A stretch of 39,805 nucleotides of DNA from Mycolicibacterium chubuense (GTDB lineage Bacteria > Actinomycetota > Actinomycetes > Mycobacteriales > Mycobacteriaceae), in the NCBI RefSeq assembly GCF_001044255.1, contig NZ_JYNX01000031.1, positions 174,210-214,014 on the forward strand. The letters are read 5' to 3'. Shown in pieces: positions 1-8,822 of this stretch. Position numbers and translations under genes: made by a program. The notes beneath the pieces were generated by a model. It did no database searches and was not told the DNA's origin. It saw only the letters and a program-made list of their open reading frames with translations. Every line of letters starts with the position of its first letter. Positions within the stretch are counted from its first letter, which is position 1.

Positions 1-862
1 CGTTGAGGTCGCTCTCGGCGACCAGCGACAGCGGACGGCCGAGTTCGCCTGCCAGCGAATCGGTTTCGGCCGACATCTCCTCGAGGATGTGGATGGCGGT
101 GGTGTCGACGAGCGCGTGGACGGCGTCCAGACGCAGACCGTCGGCGTGGAACTCGCGCATCCAGCGCAGCGCGCAATCCAGGATGTAGCGCCGCACCTGG
201 TCCGCGCCGGCATCGGCGATGTTGATCGACTCGCCCCACGGGTTCGAGCCCGAGGACAGGTACGGGCCGAACTCGGGCAGGTAGTTTCCCGACGGGCCCA
301 GGTGGTTGAAGACGGCGTCGATCAGCACCCCGAGGCCGCGCCGGTGGCACGCGTCGATCAAGCGGATCAGCCCGTCCGGGCCGCCGTAGGGTTCGTGCAC
401 GGCGTACCAGAGCACGCCGTCATAACCCCACCCGTGGGTGCCGCCGAACGCGTTGACCGGCATCACCTCGACGAAATCCACGCCGAGATCGACGAGGTAG
501 TCCAGCTTGTCGATCGCCGAGTCGAACGTGCCGTCGGGCGTGAAGGTCCCGATGTGCAGTTCGTAGATCACCGCACCCTCGATCGAGCGGCCCTGCCAGT
601 CGGCATCCGACCACGCATCGGCCTGCGGTTGCCACAGCTGCGAACGTTCGTGCACGCCCTCGGGTTGGCGCGGGGAGCGGGGATCGGGAAGCACTTTGGG
701 GTTGTCGTCGAGCACGAACCCGTAGCGCGCATCCGGGGCAGCGTCCACGACCGCGCGCCACCAGCCGTCCTCGGCGCGCTCCATCGGATGCAGGGTGCCC
801 TCGACGTCCAGGCGGACGACGTCGGGTTTCGGCGCCCAGACGGTGAACTCGTGCTCAGGCAT
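1..862 (-). CDS. treZ: Malto-oligosyltrehalose trehalohydrolase, N-terminal 287 residues (cut by window edge)
   Basis: TreZ hydrolyses maltooligosyl trehalose to release free trehalose in the cytoplasm, the last step of the TreX-TreY-TreZ route from glycogen. Reading the minus strand from the ATG at 862 gives a short N-terminal beta-sandwich domain (about residues 1-90, starting MPEHEFTVWAPKPD) and then a GH13 barrel. Barrel motifs visible are LIDAVFNHLG (about 180-189), the nucleophile Asp246 in DGLRLDAVHA, and the acid/base Glu283 in LVAESDLN at the very edge of the window. The frame stays open to base 1, so the C-terminal half lies outside. The start overlaps the end of treY by 8 bases, so the two are translationally coupled. 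Confidence is high because the family motifs and gene order both agree. Confidence 0.95.
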   Translation of the reverse strand, partial: MPEHEFTVWAPKPDVVRLDVEGTLHPMERAEDGWWRAVVDAAPDARYGFVLDDNPKVLPDPRSPRQPEGVHERSQLWQPQADAWSDADWQGRSIEGAVIYELHIGTFTPDGTFDSAIDKLDYLVDLGVDFVEVMPVNAFGGTHGWGYDGVLWYAVHEPYGGPDGLIRLIDACHRRGLGVLIDAVFNHLGPSGNYLPEFGPYLSSGSNPWGESINIADAGADQVRRYILDCALRWMREFHADGLRLDAVHALVDTTAIHILEEMSAETDSLAGELGRPLSLVAESDLN

Positions 863-3155
863 CGGCACGCACCAGCAACGCCACCGGAAGGTCGGCGAAC
901 AGGTCCGCCGCCGCCACCGCGTCGGTGTGGTTGCGGCCGGAAAGCCGGTCGGTCCACGCACCTGCCGGAAGCGTCACAGTGGTTTTCCCCCAATCGGTTT
1001 CGGCGAGCCGCACCGTCCACCGGCGTACCGCCACCACGACGTCGTCGCCGCGTCCGAACGCGAGGACGTGCTGGGCGTGGGTCCCGTCGGCGGGCACCGG
1101 GCGGTAGCCGCCGGCCAGGAACGACTCGGGGCGCTCACGGCGCAACCGCAGCGCCTCCCGCACGACGCGCAGCTTCGGATGCGTCAGCTCGGCCAGCGCG
1201 GTCCGTCGGGCCGCGTAGTCCACCGCACGCCGGTTGTCCGGGTCGACCAGGCTGTCCTCCCAGAGCTCGGTGCCCTGATAGACATCCGGCACGCCGGGCC
1301 CAGTGAGCGCGATCAGCTTCTGGCCCAGCGCATCGGCCTGCGCGTGCTCCTCGAGACGCGCCACCAGTTCGGTCAGCCCGGCGGCGACCGGTCCGTCGAG
1401 CACGGCGTCGATCCAGCTGTGCACCGCGGACTCGAAGTCGGTGTCCGGGTCGTTCCACGTGGTGTGCAGCGCGGCCTCGCGGATCGCCTTCTCCGTATAG
1501 GCGTGCAGACGTTCGCGCAACGCGTCGGTGACCGAGCCGTCGGCCGGCCAGACGCCGAAGATGTTCTGCAACAAGAAGAGTCCGGTGAGCGGATCGGGGG
1601 AGGGGGTCGTGCGTTCCCAGCCCTGCACCATCTCGGTCCACAGCGAGGGCACCTGCGAGAGCACCCCGATGCGGGCGCGGACGTCCTCGCCGCGTTTGGT
1701 GTCATGGGTCGACAGCGTCGTCATCGCGGTCGGCCACAGCGCCGCGCGCACCTGCGCCCGGGTGTGGAACTCCGCCGCGCTGACCCCGAAGTACTCGGGC
1801 TCACCGCCCACCTCGTTGAGCGAGACCAGCCGCGCGTCGCGGTAGAACAGGCAGTCCTCCATCGACTTCGCGGTCGCGGCGCCGCACAGTTGCTGCAGCC
1901 GCACCCCGACCTCACTGCCCGCGGCCAGGGCGGCGGTCAGCAGCTGGAGCGCCTCGGCCAGATCCGGCCGGGCGGCGACGGTCTCGGAGAGGGCCTCCGG
2001 CAGCACCAGCGGCAGCGACAGGTAGTCCGAGCGGTACACGCCGATGTGGCTGAGCAACTCGGCGATCGCCTCACCGAGCAGGTCGTGATCGCGACCGGTG
2101 GCGGCGGTCACCGCGCGGCGCACCCGGGCCAGCTCACTGGCGAGCGTGACGGTCACCGCCTGCACCTTGAGCCGGCGGGCCTCGGCGGTCATCCCGGAGT
2201 AGTCCACGCCGGCCGAGGAGATGAGTGCGGTCAGCGACTCCTCACCGGTGGGGTCGACGAACACGCCGCCGGCCTCGCGCAGTGCGTCATAGCCGGTGGT
2301 ACCGGCCACCGGAAGGCTCGGATCCAACGGTTCGGGGACGGCGAGGATCTTCTCGATGACGATCCACGCCTGCGGGCCGGCCAGTTCCCGCAACCAGCCG
2401 AGATAGCCGGTGGGGTCGGACAATCCGTCGGGGTGGTCGATCCGGATGCCGTCGACCAGCCCTTCGTCGAACCAGCGTTTGACCTCGACGTGGGTGGCGT
2501 CGAAGACCGCCCGATCCTCCTGACGCAGCCCGGCCAGTGAGGTGATCGAGAAGAAGCGGCGATATCCGCAGATCCCGTGTCGCCACCCGATCAGCTTGTA
2601 GTGCTGCCGGTCGTGCACCTGCGATCCGGTGGCGCCGTCGTCGGCGGTACCGGGGCTGATCGGATACGCCAGGTCACCGAGGCGCAACGTGTCCCCGTCG
2701 ACGACCAGATCGGCGACGTCGTCGTCGGAGCCCAGCACGGGGAGCACGATCCGCCCGTCGGGGTCCAGCGACCAGTCGATGTCGAAGTACGAGGAGTACG
2801 CGGAGTCCCGGCCGTGGGTGAGCAGGTCCCACCACCACGCATTCTGCCGGGGGATGTCGACGCCGACGTGGTTGGGCACGATGTCCACGATCACGCCGAG
2901 TCCGGCTGCCTTCGCCGTCGCGACGAGGCTCGAGAACCCTTCGGGTCCACCGAGTTCGGCGGAGATCGTGGTCGGATCGGTGACGTCGTAGCCGTGCGTG
3001 GAGCCTTCGGCGGCGGTCAGGATGGGGGACAGGTACAGGTGCGACACCCCGAGGTCGGCGAGGTAGTCGACGAGCTTCTCGGCGTCGGCGAACGTGAAGG
3101 CCTCACCGCTGGCGGCGCCGCGCATCTGCAGGCGGTAGGTCGAGAGAACGGCCAT
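855..3155 (-). CDS. treY: Maltooligosyl trehalose synthase
   Basis: TreY turns the reducing-end alpha-1,4 bond of a maltodextrin into an alpha,alpha-1,1 bond, giving maltooligosyl trehalose. The 766-residue product has the usual length. GH13 motifs are present in order: DIVPNHVG (residues 91-98), DGIRIDHPDG (235-244, nucleophile Asp240), VIEKIL with the acid/base Glu268, and a late STHDTKRGEDVRAR segment that is characteristic of TreY. The ATG at 3155 shares one base with the treX stop (TGATG), and the 3' end overlaps treZ. It is therefore the middle gene of a tightly coupled trehalose operon. Nothing in the sequence suggests damage. Confidence 0.97.
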   Translation of the reverse strand: MAVLSTYRLQMRGAASGEAFTFADAEKLVDYLADLGVSHLYLSPILTAAEGSTHGYDVTDPTTISAELGGPEGFSSLVATAKAAGLGVIVDIVPNHVGVDIPRQNAWWWDLLTHGRDSAYSSYFDIDWSLDPDGRIVLPVLGSDDDVADLVVDGDTLRLGDLAYPISPGTADDGATGSQVHDRQHYKLIGWRHGICGYRRFFSITSLAGLRQEDRAVFDATHVEVKRWFDEGLVDGIRIDHPDGLSDPTGYLGWLRELAGPQAWIVIEKILAVPEPLDPSLPVAGTTGYDALREAGGVFVDPTGEESLTALISSAGVDYSGMTAEARRLKVQAVTVTLASELARVRRAVTAATGRDHDLLGEAIAELLSHIGVYRSDYLSLPLVLPEALSETVAARPDLAEALQLLTAALAAGSEVGVRLQQLCGAATAKSMEDCLFYRDARLVSLNEVGGEPEYFGVSAAEFHTRAQVRAALWPTAMTTLSTHDTKRGEDVRARIGVLSQVPSLWTEMVQGWERTTPSPDPLTGLFLLQNIFGVWPADGSVTDALRERLHAYTEKAIREAALHTTWNDPDTDFESAVHSWIDAVLDGPVAAGLTELVARLEEHAQADALGQKLIALTGPGVPDVYQGTELWEDSLVDPDNRRAVDYAARRTALAELTHPKLRVVREALRLRRERPESFLAGGYRPVPADGTHAQHVLAFGRGDDVVVAVRRWTVRLAETDWGKTTVTLPAGAWTDRLSGRNHTDAVAAADLFADLPVALLVRADA

Positions 3156-5281
3156 CAGGCGGTCTTACGCAGAACGAGCAGGGACCGGGGCGCCAGCGTG
3201 ATCTTCTCGCCGGCCGCCACGGTCACGTCGGCGGCGCCGGTGGGATCGGCGGTGTTCAGGTCGGCCACCCATTCCTTGGCGTAATCATCTTGCGGCGCAA
3301 CGAAATCCTGGTCTTCACCGTGGGCGTTGAAGCACAGCAGGAAGGAATCGTCGATGACCCGTTCCCCCCGTTCGTTCGGTGCGGCGATCGCGTCGCCGTT
3401 GAGGAACACCGCCACGCACTGGCCCAGCCCGGTCTCCCAGTCCGCCAGGTCCATCTCCTTGCCCGACGGGGTCAGCCAGGAGATGTCGCGGACCTGGTGG
3501 CCGGTGCGGATCGGTTTGCCTTCGAAGAAGCGCCTGCGCCGGAACACCGGGTGGCTCTTGCGGAACTTGATCACCTTGCGGGTGAACTCCAGCAGGTCGG
3601 CGTTGGTCTCGCACAGCGACCAGTCCATCCAGGACAGCTCGTTGTCCTGGCAGTAGACGTTGTTGTTACCGCGCTGCGTGCGGCCGATCTCATCGCCGTG
3701 GGCGATCATCGGCGTGCCCTGGGAGAGCATCAATGTGCCGACGATGTTGCGCATCTGCTTACCGCGCAGCGCGAGGATGTCGGGATCGTCGGTGGGGCCT
3801 TCGACGCCGCAGTTCCAGGACCGGTTGTGGCTTTCGCCGTCCCGGTTGTCCTCGCCGTTGGCCTCGTTGTGTTTTTCGTTGTAGGACACCAGGTCAGCCA
3901 GCGTGAAGCCGTCGTGACACGTGACGAAGTTGATGCTCGCACTCGGCCGCCGGCCGGTTGCTTCGTAGAGGTCGGACGAACCCGTCAGCCGGGACGCGAA
4001 CTCACCTAGGGTTGCGGGCTCTCCCCGCCAGTAATCACGCACAGTGTCGCGATACTTCCCATTCCATTCGGTCCACAAACCTGGGAAATTGCCGACCTGG
4101 TAACCGCCTTCACCGACGTCCCACGGCTCGGCGATCAGCTTGACCTGACTGACGACCGGATCCTGCTGCACCAGGTCGAAGAACGCCGACAGCCGGTCCA
4201 CGTCGTAGAACTCGCGGGCCAGGGTGGCCGCCAGGTCGAAGCGGAAACCGTCGACGTGCATCTCGAGCACCCAGTACCGCAGCGAATCCATGATGAGCTG
4301 CAGCGTGTGCGGGTGGCGGGCGTTGAGACTGTTGCCGGTTCCGGTGAAATCCTTGTAGTACCGGGGGTCGCCGTCGAGCAGCCGGTAGTAGGCGGCGTTG
4401 TCGATGCCGCGGAAGTTGATGGTCGGCCCCAGGTGATTGCCCTCGGCCGTGTGGTTGTAGACGACGTCGAGGATCACCTCGATACCCGCCTCGTGGAACG
4501 CGCGCACCATCGTCTTGAACTCGGCGACCGCGCCGCCGGCGTACCTGCTGGCGGCATACTGGTAGTGCGGGGCGAAGAACCCGAACGTGTTGTAGCCCCA
4601 GTAGTTTCGCAGCCCGAGGTCGAGCAGGCGGTGGTCGTGCATGAACTGGTGCACCGGCATCAGTTCGATCGCGGTCACGTTCAGCGACTTGAGGTGGTCG
4701 ATGATCGCGGGATGCCCGAGGCCGGCGTAGGTGCCGCGCAGCTCCTCGGGGATTCCCGGGTGCGTCTGCGTCATGCCTTTGACGTGGGCCTCGTAGATGA
4801 TGGTCTCGTGGTAGGGGGTGCGCGGCGCCCGGTCGGACGCCCATTGGAAGAACGGGTTGATCACCACGCTGGTCATGGTGTGACCCAGTGAGTCGATGCG
4901 CGGCGGCACACCGCCGCTGGCGAGGTCCTCGGCGTTCAGGTCGTAGGAGTACAGCGCCTGGGAGAACTCGAAGTCCCCGTGGAAGGCCTTGCCGTACGGG
5001 TCGAGCAGCAGCTTGCTCGGATCGCAGCGGTGCCCCGAGGCGGGATCCCATGGCCCGTGCACCCGGAACCCGTAGCGCTGGCCCGGAGTCACGGTCGGCA
5101 GGTAGGCGTGCCACACGTAGCTGTCGACCTCGTCGAGGTTGACGCGCTCCTCGCGGCCGTCCTTGCCGATCAGGCACAACTCGACCCGCTCGGCGACCTC
5201 GGAGAACACCGAGAAGTTGGTGCCCGAGCCGTCATAGGCGGAGCCCAGCGGATACGGCGAGCCCGGCCAGACCGTCGTCAT
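3155..5281 (-). CDS. treX: Glycogen debranching enzyme (isoamylase type)
   Basis: TreX (also named GlgX) removes alpha-1,6 branches from glycogen, giving linear maltodextrins for TreY. The product of 708 residues starts MTTVWPGSPYPLG, has an N-terminal carbohydrate-binding sandwich (about 1-150), and then a GH13 barrel with DVVYNHTAEGN, DGFRFDLA (nucleophile Asp), LIAEPWDVG (acid/base Glu) and NFVTCHDGFTL. I chose the ATG at 5281 because it forms an ATGA overlap with the stop of the upstream acyltransferase gene; a GTG at 5293 would add four residues. The C terminus ends in the usual beta domain (RSLLVLRKTA). Very close similarity to mycobacterial TreX makes the call firm. Confidence 0.96.
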   Translation of the reverse strand: MTTVWPGSPYPLGSAYDGSGTNFSVFSEVAERVELCLIGKDGREERVNLDEVDSYVWHAYLPTVTPGQRYGFRVHGPWDPASGHRCDPSKLLLDPYGKAFHGDFEFSQALYSYDLNAEDLASGGVPPRIDSLGHTMTSVVINPFFQWASDRAPRTPYHETIIYEAHVKGMTQTHPGIPEELRGTYAGLGHPAIIDHLKSLNVTAIELMPVHQFMHDHRLLDLGLRNYWGYNTFGFFAPHYQYAASRYAGGAVAEFKTMVRAFHEAGIEVILDVVYNHTAEGNHLGPTINFRGIDNAAYYRLLDGDPRYYKDFTGTGNSLNARHPHTLQLIMDSLRYWVLEMHVDGFRFDLAATLAREFYDVDRLSAFFDLVQQDPVVSQVKLIAEPWDVGEGGYQVGNFPGLWTEWNGKYRDTVRDYWRGEPATLGEFASRLTGSSDLYEATGRRPSASINFVTCHDGFTLADLVSYNEKHNEANGEDNRDGESHNRSWNCGVEGPTDDPDILALRGKQMRNIVGTLMLSQGTPMIAHGDEIGRTQRGNNNVYCQDNELSWMDWSLCETNADLLEFTRKVIKFRKSHPVFRRRRFFEGKPIRTGHQVRDISWLTPSGKEMDLADWETGLGQCVAVFLNGDAIAAPNERGERVIDDSFLLCFNAHGEDQDFVAPQDDYAKEWVADLNTADPTGAADVTVAAGEKITLAPRSLLVLRKTA

Positions 5282-7461
5282 CGGACCGGCCACCAGCCGG
5301 TGGCGGCACCCAGCTGACGGCCCAGTTCACCGGTCATGGTCCTCATGTAGGTCGACGAGATGTGGTGAGCGTCGTGATAGATCAACACGTTCCCCTCCAC
5401 GGCTCGGCAGTAGTCCGGACGACACACCGCGTCGCTCATGTCGAGCGGCTTGAGCAGCGGGAACTGGGCGACGTAGTCCAGCGTCGGGTTGTGATCCGAC
5501 AGTACTTCGGATCGGGGGATTCCGCAGGAGATGGCGTCACCTCCGTCGGCGAGGCAGTCCGACGGGAAGAAGGGTTCGCCGTCGCGCACCATCCACGGCG
5601 TGTCCCGCATCGCCAGTATCGGAATTTTGTTGTCCGACAGTTCTTTCCAGATGCCCAGATAGCTCGAGGGCATCACGTCGCCCGGTTTGATGTTCCACGG
5701 CCGGGTGGAGGTCGTGAACACGAAGTCGGGCTTGTCGACGACCAGCTTGCCCATCACCCGCTGGTTCCACTGATGGCACTTCGGGTAGGGGTCGTTGTTG
5801 CCCATCACCAGCGGGACTTCCTCGGTGGTCAGCGGGCAGCCCATCTTCAGATAGGTGACGACCTTGAAGTGGTGCATCCGTCCGAGCAGGTCCAACGCGG
5901 TGATCCAATGCTCGGCGTGCGAGCCGCCCGCCAGGGCGATGGTGCGGGTGGCCGCCTTGTCGCCGTAGGTGCAGTTGATGACGCCGACGTTGTCGAAGTC
6001 GCTGATGCAGCCGTCGACGGTGGACTCGGGGATGTCGTTCTTGGCCTCGAGCGCCGTCGGGCGCATCGGCAGCTTGGGTACCCGGGCGTTGTTCACCAGC
6101 GCCCGCGCGCCCGGGTAGTCCCGCGGCGACAGTTCGGCGAGTTCCTTGCCGTTGGCCCGCAGCACGGTGACGTGTTCACGCCACGTGAACGAGGTGGCCG
6201 TCAGCGCGACGCCGAGCAGCGCCACCGTGGAGCCCAGCACGATCGTCGGGCGGCGCAGCCGGGTGCGCAGCGGCACCGACGGCGCTTTCGCGGCGGGCCG
6301 GGTCGCCGGCCGGCGGCCCGCGCGCAGCGGCTCCTCGACGTAGCGGGTGGTCAGCCAGGCCAGCAGACCGGACACCAGCAGGACCCCCGCGCCCTCGACG
6401 ACGTTGACCGCCGAGCGCCCGGTGTAGGCCAGATAGAAGATCAGCAGCGGCCAGTGCCACAGGTACAGCGAGTACGCCATCGCACCCAGCGACACGAACG
6501 GCGCGGTGGCCAGCAGCCGGTTCGGGGCGGGGAGGCGGCCGCCGGTGTGCGGGTCGGCGTACCGGTTGGCGGCCGACAGGATGAACAGCACCGTGGCGCC
6601 CACCGGCACCAGCGCCCACGGCCCGGGGAACTCGCGCACGCCGTCGATGAGTGCCCCGCAGGACAGGATCGCGCCGAGCCCGACGAGCGCGGCCAGCGTG
6701 CGCAGCCACATCGGGCACCGCAGCGACGGGACGACCGCGCCGACGAGGGCGCCCAGCAGCAGCTCCCAGGCCCGCGCGAAGCTGTTGTAGTAGGCCGTGG
6801 CCTGGTCGGTGTCGTGCGCGATGATGGCGTAGACGAACGACGCGATGGTCAGCGCCGTCAGCAGCACCACGAACGCGGTGCGCATGTGCCTGCCGAACAC
6901 CCGCCGAAACAGCAGCGCCGCGAGCAGGATCAGCGCCAGGAACGCGATGTAGAACTGCCCCTGCACCGACATCGACCAGATGTGCTGCAGCGGGCTGACG
7001 GCCTCCCCGGCGCGCAGGTAGTTCGACGCGGTGTTGGCCAGTTCCCAGTTCTGGTAGTACCCGAGGCTGGCCAGGCTCTGATCGGCGAAGGTCTCCCAGC
7101 GGGTCTCGGGCTGGATCAGGATCGTCAGCACCGCGGACACGGCGAGCACGACGACCAGCGCGGGCAGCAGCCGCCGGATGAGGCGGGTGATCTCGGGCAC
7201 CGGGCGCGGGAACGCACCCGGGGTCAGCACCCCGCGCAACAGCCGGCCCCCGAAGAAGAAGCCGGACAGCACCAGGAACACGTCGACGCCGCCCGAGACG
7301 CGGCCGAACCAGACGTGGAACACCGCCACCAGTGCGATCGCGATGCCCCGCAGCCCGTCGAGATCGTGGCGGTAGAACCCGGCGGTCCGCGTCCCCAGGG
7401 AGGTCACCGGTGGCGGCCCCGAGGCTTTCGTGGCCGGCCGGGCGGGAGCGAGGGTCATCAT
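5278..7461 (-). CDS. Membrane acyltransferase (OafA type) with C-terminal SGNH domain
   Basis: This 727-residue protein belongs to the acyltransferase-3 family, which moves acyl groups onto sugars on the outer face of the membrane. Residues 31-49 hold RHDLDGLRGIA and the conserved His49, followed by GVDVFLVLSGFFFGG. About ten hydrophobic helices follow to residue about 425, with LWHWPLLI at 334-341. The rest is an SGNH-like domain with AGGSHAEHW (Ser514) and a closing DAHH (Asp697, His700), the expected Ser-Asp-His set. It corresponds in position to Rv1565c of M. tuberculosis. The gene leads the operon and its stop overlaps the treX start (ATGA), so it is co-expressed with the trehalose genes. 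Its acceptor is unknown; trehalose or a trehalose-containing glycolipid is only a guess from the neighbours. An ATGATG pair gives a choice of start at 7461 or 7458. Confidence 0.9.
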   Translation of the reverse strand: MMTLAPARPATKASGPPPVTSLGTRTAGFYRHDLDGLRGIAIALVAVFHVWFGRVSGGVDVFLVLSGFFFGGRLLRGVLTPGAFPRPVPEITRLIRRLLPALVVVLAVSAVLTILIQPETRWETFADQSLASLGYYQNWELANTASNYLRAGEAVSPLQHIWSMSVQGQFYIAFLALILLAALLFRRVFGRHMRTAFVVLLTALTIASFVYAIIAHDTDQATAYYNSFARAWELLLGALVGAVVPSLRCPMWLRTLAALVGLGAILSCGALIDGVREFPGPWALVPVGATVLFILSAANRYADPHTGGRLPAPNRLLATAPFVSLGAMAYSLYLWHWPLLIFYLAYTGRSAVNVVEGAGVLLVSGLLAWLTTRYVEEPLRAGRRPATRPAAKAPSVPLRTRLRRPTIVLGSTVALLGVALTATSFTWREHVTVLRANGKELAELSPRDYPGARALVNNARVPKLPMRPTALEAKNDIPESTVDGCISDFDNVGVINCTYGDKAATRTIALAGGSHAEHWITALDLLGRMHHFKVVTYLKMGCPLTTEEVPLVMGNNDPYPKCHQWNQRVMGKLVVDKPDFVFTTSTRPWNIKPGDVMPSSYLGIWKELSDNKIPILAMRDTPWMVRDGEPFFPSDCLADGGDAISCGIPRSEVLSDHNPTLDYVAQFPLLKPLDMSDAVCRPDYCRAVEGNVLIYHDAHHISSTYMRTMTGELGRQLGAATGWWPVR

Positions 7462-7471
7462 GATCGACGGC

Positions 7472-7478
7472 TAATCTA
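7472..7478. promoter_or_regulatory. Overlapping divergent -10 elements for bioA and the acyltransferase-tre operon
   Basis: Only 23 bases separate the two divergent start codons. On the plus strand TAATCT (7472-7477) is followed by exactly 7 bases and then the bioA GTG at 7485, the spacing of a leaderless mycobacterial transcript. On the minus strand TAGATT (7478-7473) lies 11 bases before the acyltransferase ATG. The two TANNNT hexamers overlap by five bases, so polymerase can probably serve only one direction at a time. This is inferred from the mycobacterial -10 consensus. Confidence 0.6.
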
Positions 7479-7484
7479 CCGAAG

Positions 7485-8786
7485 GTGCCTGCGTTGACGC
7501 CTATCGAGATCAGCGCCATCGACGCCGCTCACATCTGGCATCCGTACAGCCCGATGGGGGCCGACGCGCTGGCCCCGGTGGTCGCCCTGGGTGCCCGTGG
7601 CGCCTGGCTGACCCTCTCGCACGAGGGTCGCACCGTCGAGGTTCTCGACGCGATGGCGTCGTGGTGGACCGCCGTGCACGGCCACGGCCATCCCGCGCTG
7701 GACGCGGCGATCACCCGTCAGCTCGCGACGATGAACCACGTCATGTTCGGCGGGCTGACCCACGAGCCCGCGGCGCGGCTGGCGCAGCTGCTCGTCGAGC
7801 TGACGCCGGCCGGGCTGGAGACGGTGTTCTTCAGCGACTCCGGGTCGGTGTCGGTGGAGGTCGCGATCAAGATGGCGCTGCAGTACTGGCGCGGCAGCGG
7901 CCACGCCGGCAAGCGCCGGCTGATGACCTGGCGCGGCGGCTATCACGGCGACACGTTCACCCCGATGAGTGTGTGCGACCCGCAGGGTGGCATGCACGCG
8001 CTGTGGACCGGGGAGCATTCACTGCTGGCCGACCAGGTCTTCGCGCCCGCGGTGCCGTCGGCCTACGACCCCGGCTACAGCGAGGCGTTCGAAGAGCAGC
8101 TGGCCCGGCACGCCGACGAACTGGCCGCGGTGATCGTGGAACCCGTGGTGCAGGGCGCGGGCGGCATGCGGTTCCACGACCCGCGGTATCTGGCCGACCT
8201 GCGCCGGATCTGCGACGAGCACGACGTGCTGCTGATCTTCGACGAGATCGCCACCGGGTTCGGGCGCACCGGTGCGCTGTTCGCCGCCGACCACGCCGGG
8301 GTGAGCCCGGACATCATGTGCGTGGGCAAGGCGCTGACGGGCGGCTACCTGACGCTGGCGGCCACGCTGTGCACCCGGCGCATCGCCGAGTCCATCAGTT
8401 CCCATCCGCCCGGTGCGCTGATGCACGGGCCGACGTTCATGGCCAACGCGCTGGCGTGCGCGGTCGGTGTGGCGTCGGTCGAGCTGCTGCTCGCCGGCGA
8501 CTGGCGCGCCCAGGTGCAGGCGATCGAGCAGGGGCTGCGGACCGGTCTGGAACTCGCGGCGGAGTTGGACAACGTCGCCGACGTGCGTGTCCTCGGCGCG
8601 GTGGGTGTCCTGGAGCTCGACCGCGACGTCGACCTGCGCATCGCCACGCCGGCGGCGATCGAGCACGGGGTGTGGCTGCGCCCGTTCCGCAATCTGATCT
8701 ACGTGATGCCGCCCTACATCTGCACGCCGGGGGAGATCGGCCAGATCACCTCGGCGATGACCGAGGTCGCGCGTGCACTAACCTGA
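7485..8786 (+). CDS. bioA: Adenosylmethionine-8-amino-7-oxononanoate aminotransferase
   Basis: BioA transfers an amino group from S-adenosylmethionine to KAPA, giving DAPA, the third committed step of biotin synthesis. The 433-residue protein is a class III PLP aminotransferase with [10 protein letters not shown] (61-70), [11 protein letters not shown] (117-127), [11 protein letters not shown] with Asp253, and the Schiff-base Lys282 in GKALTGGYL. It closely matches mycobacterial BioA throughout. The GTG at 7485 is chosen because TAATCT lies 7 bases upstream, giving a leaderless message, and no ribosome-binding site is visible. No BioQ palindrome is seen in front of it, unlike bioF and bioB. 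Its stop codon lies inside the BioQ box that controls bioF. Confidence 0.97.
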   Translation: MPALTPIEISAIDAAHIWHPYSPMGADALAPVVALGARGAWLTLSHEGRTVEVLDAMASWWTAVHGHGHPALDAAITRQLATMNHVMFGGLTHEPAARLAQLLVELTPAGLETVFFSDSGSVSVEVAIKMALQYWRGSGHAGKRRLMTWRGGYHGDTFTPMSVCDPQGGMHALWTGEHSLLADQVFAPAVPSAYDPGYSEAFEEQLARHADELAAVIVEPVVQGAGGMRFHDPRYLADLRRICDEHDVLLIFDEIATGFGRTGALFAADHAGVSPDIMCVGKALTGGYLTLAATLCTRRIAESISSHPPGALMHGPTFMANALACAVGVASVELLLAGDWRAQVQAIEQGLRTGLELAAELDNVADVRVLGAVGVLELDRDVDLRIATPAAIEHGVWLRPFRNLIYVMPPYICTPGEIGQITSAMTEVARALT

Positions 8787-8796
8787 ACGGTGTTCA
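8784..8796. promoter_or_regulatory. BioQ operator and -10 element of the bioFD operon
   Basis: TGAACGGTGTTCA is a near-perfect inverted repeat (TGAAC/GTTCA arms, three-base centre) matching the BioQ palindrome known from M. smegmatis. Its exact reverse complement lies in front of bioB (12552-12564). The preceding TAACCT (8779-8784) is a good -10 hexamer, so the operator would cover the transcription start and BioQ binding would block initiation. The first three bases of the box are the bioA stop codon. Confidence 0.85.
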
Positions 8797-8822
8797 AGTC
8801 CCCGTTCGAGTGAGGAGTGCCG

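Noticed and set aside
5362-7497. 711-codon plus-strand frame opposite the acyltransferase
   Set aside because: Arg/Gln/His-rich shadow typical of GC-rich DNA; the minus strand encodes a clear acyltransferase with helices and catalytic residues.
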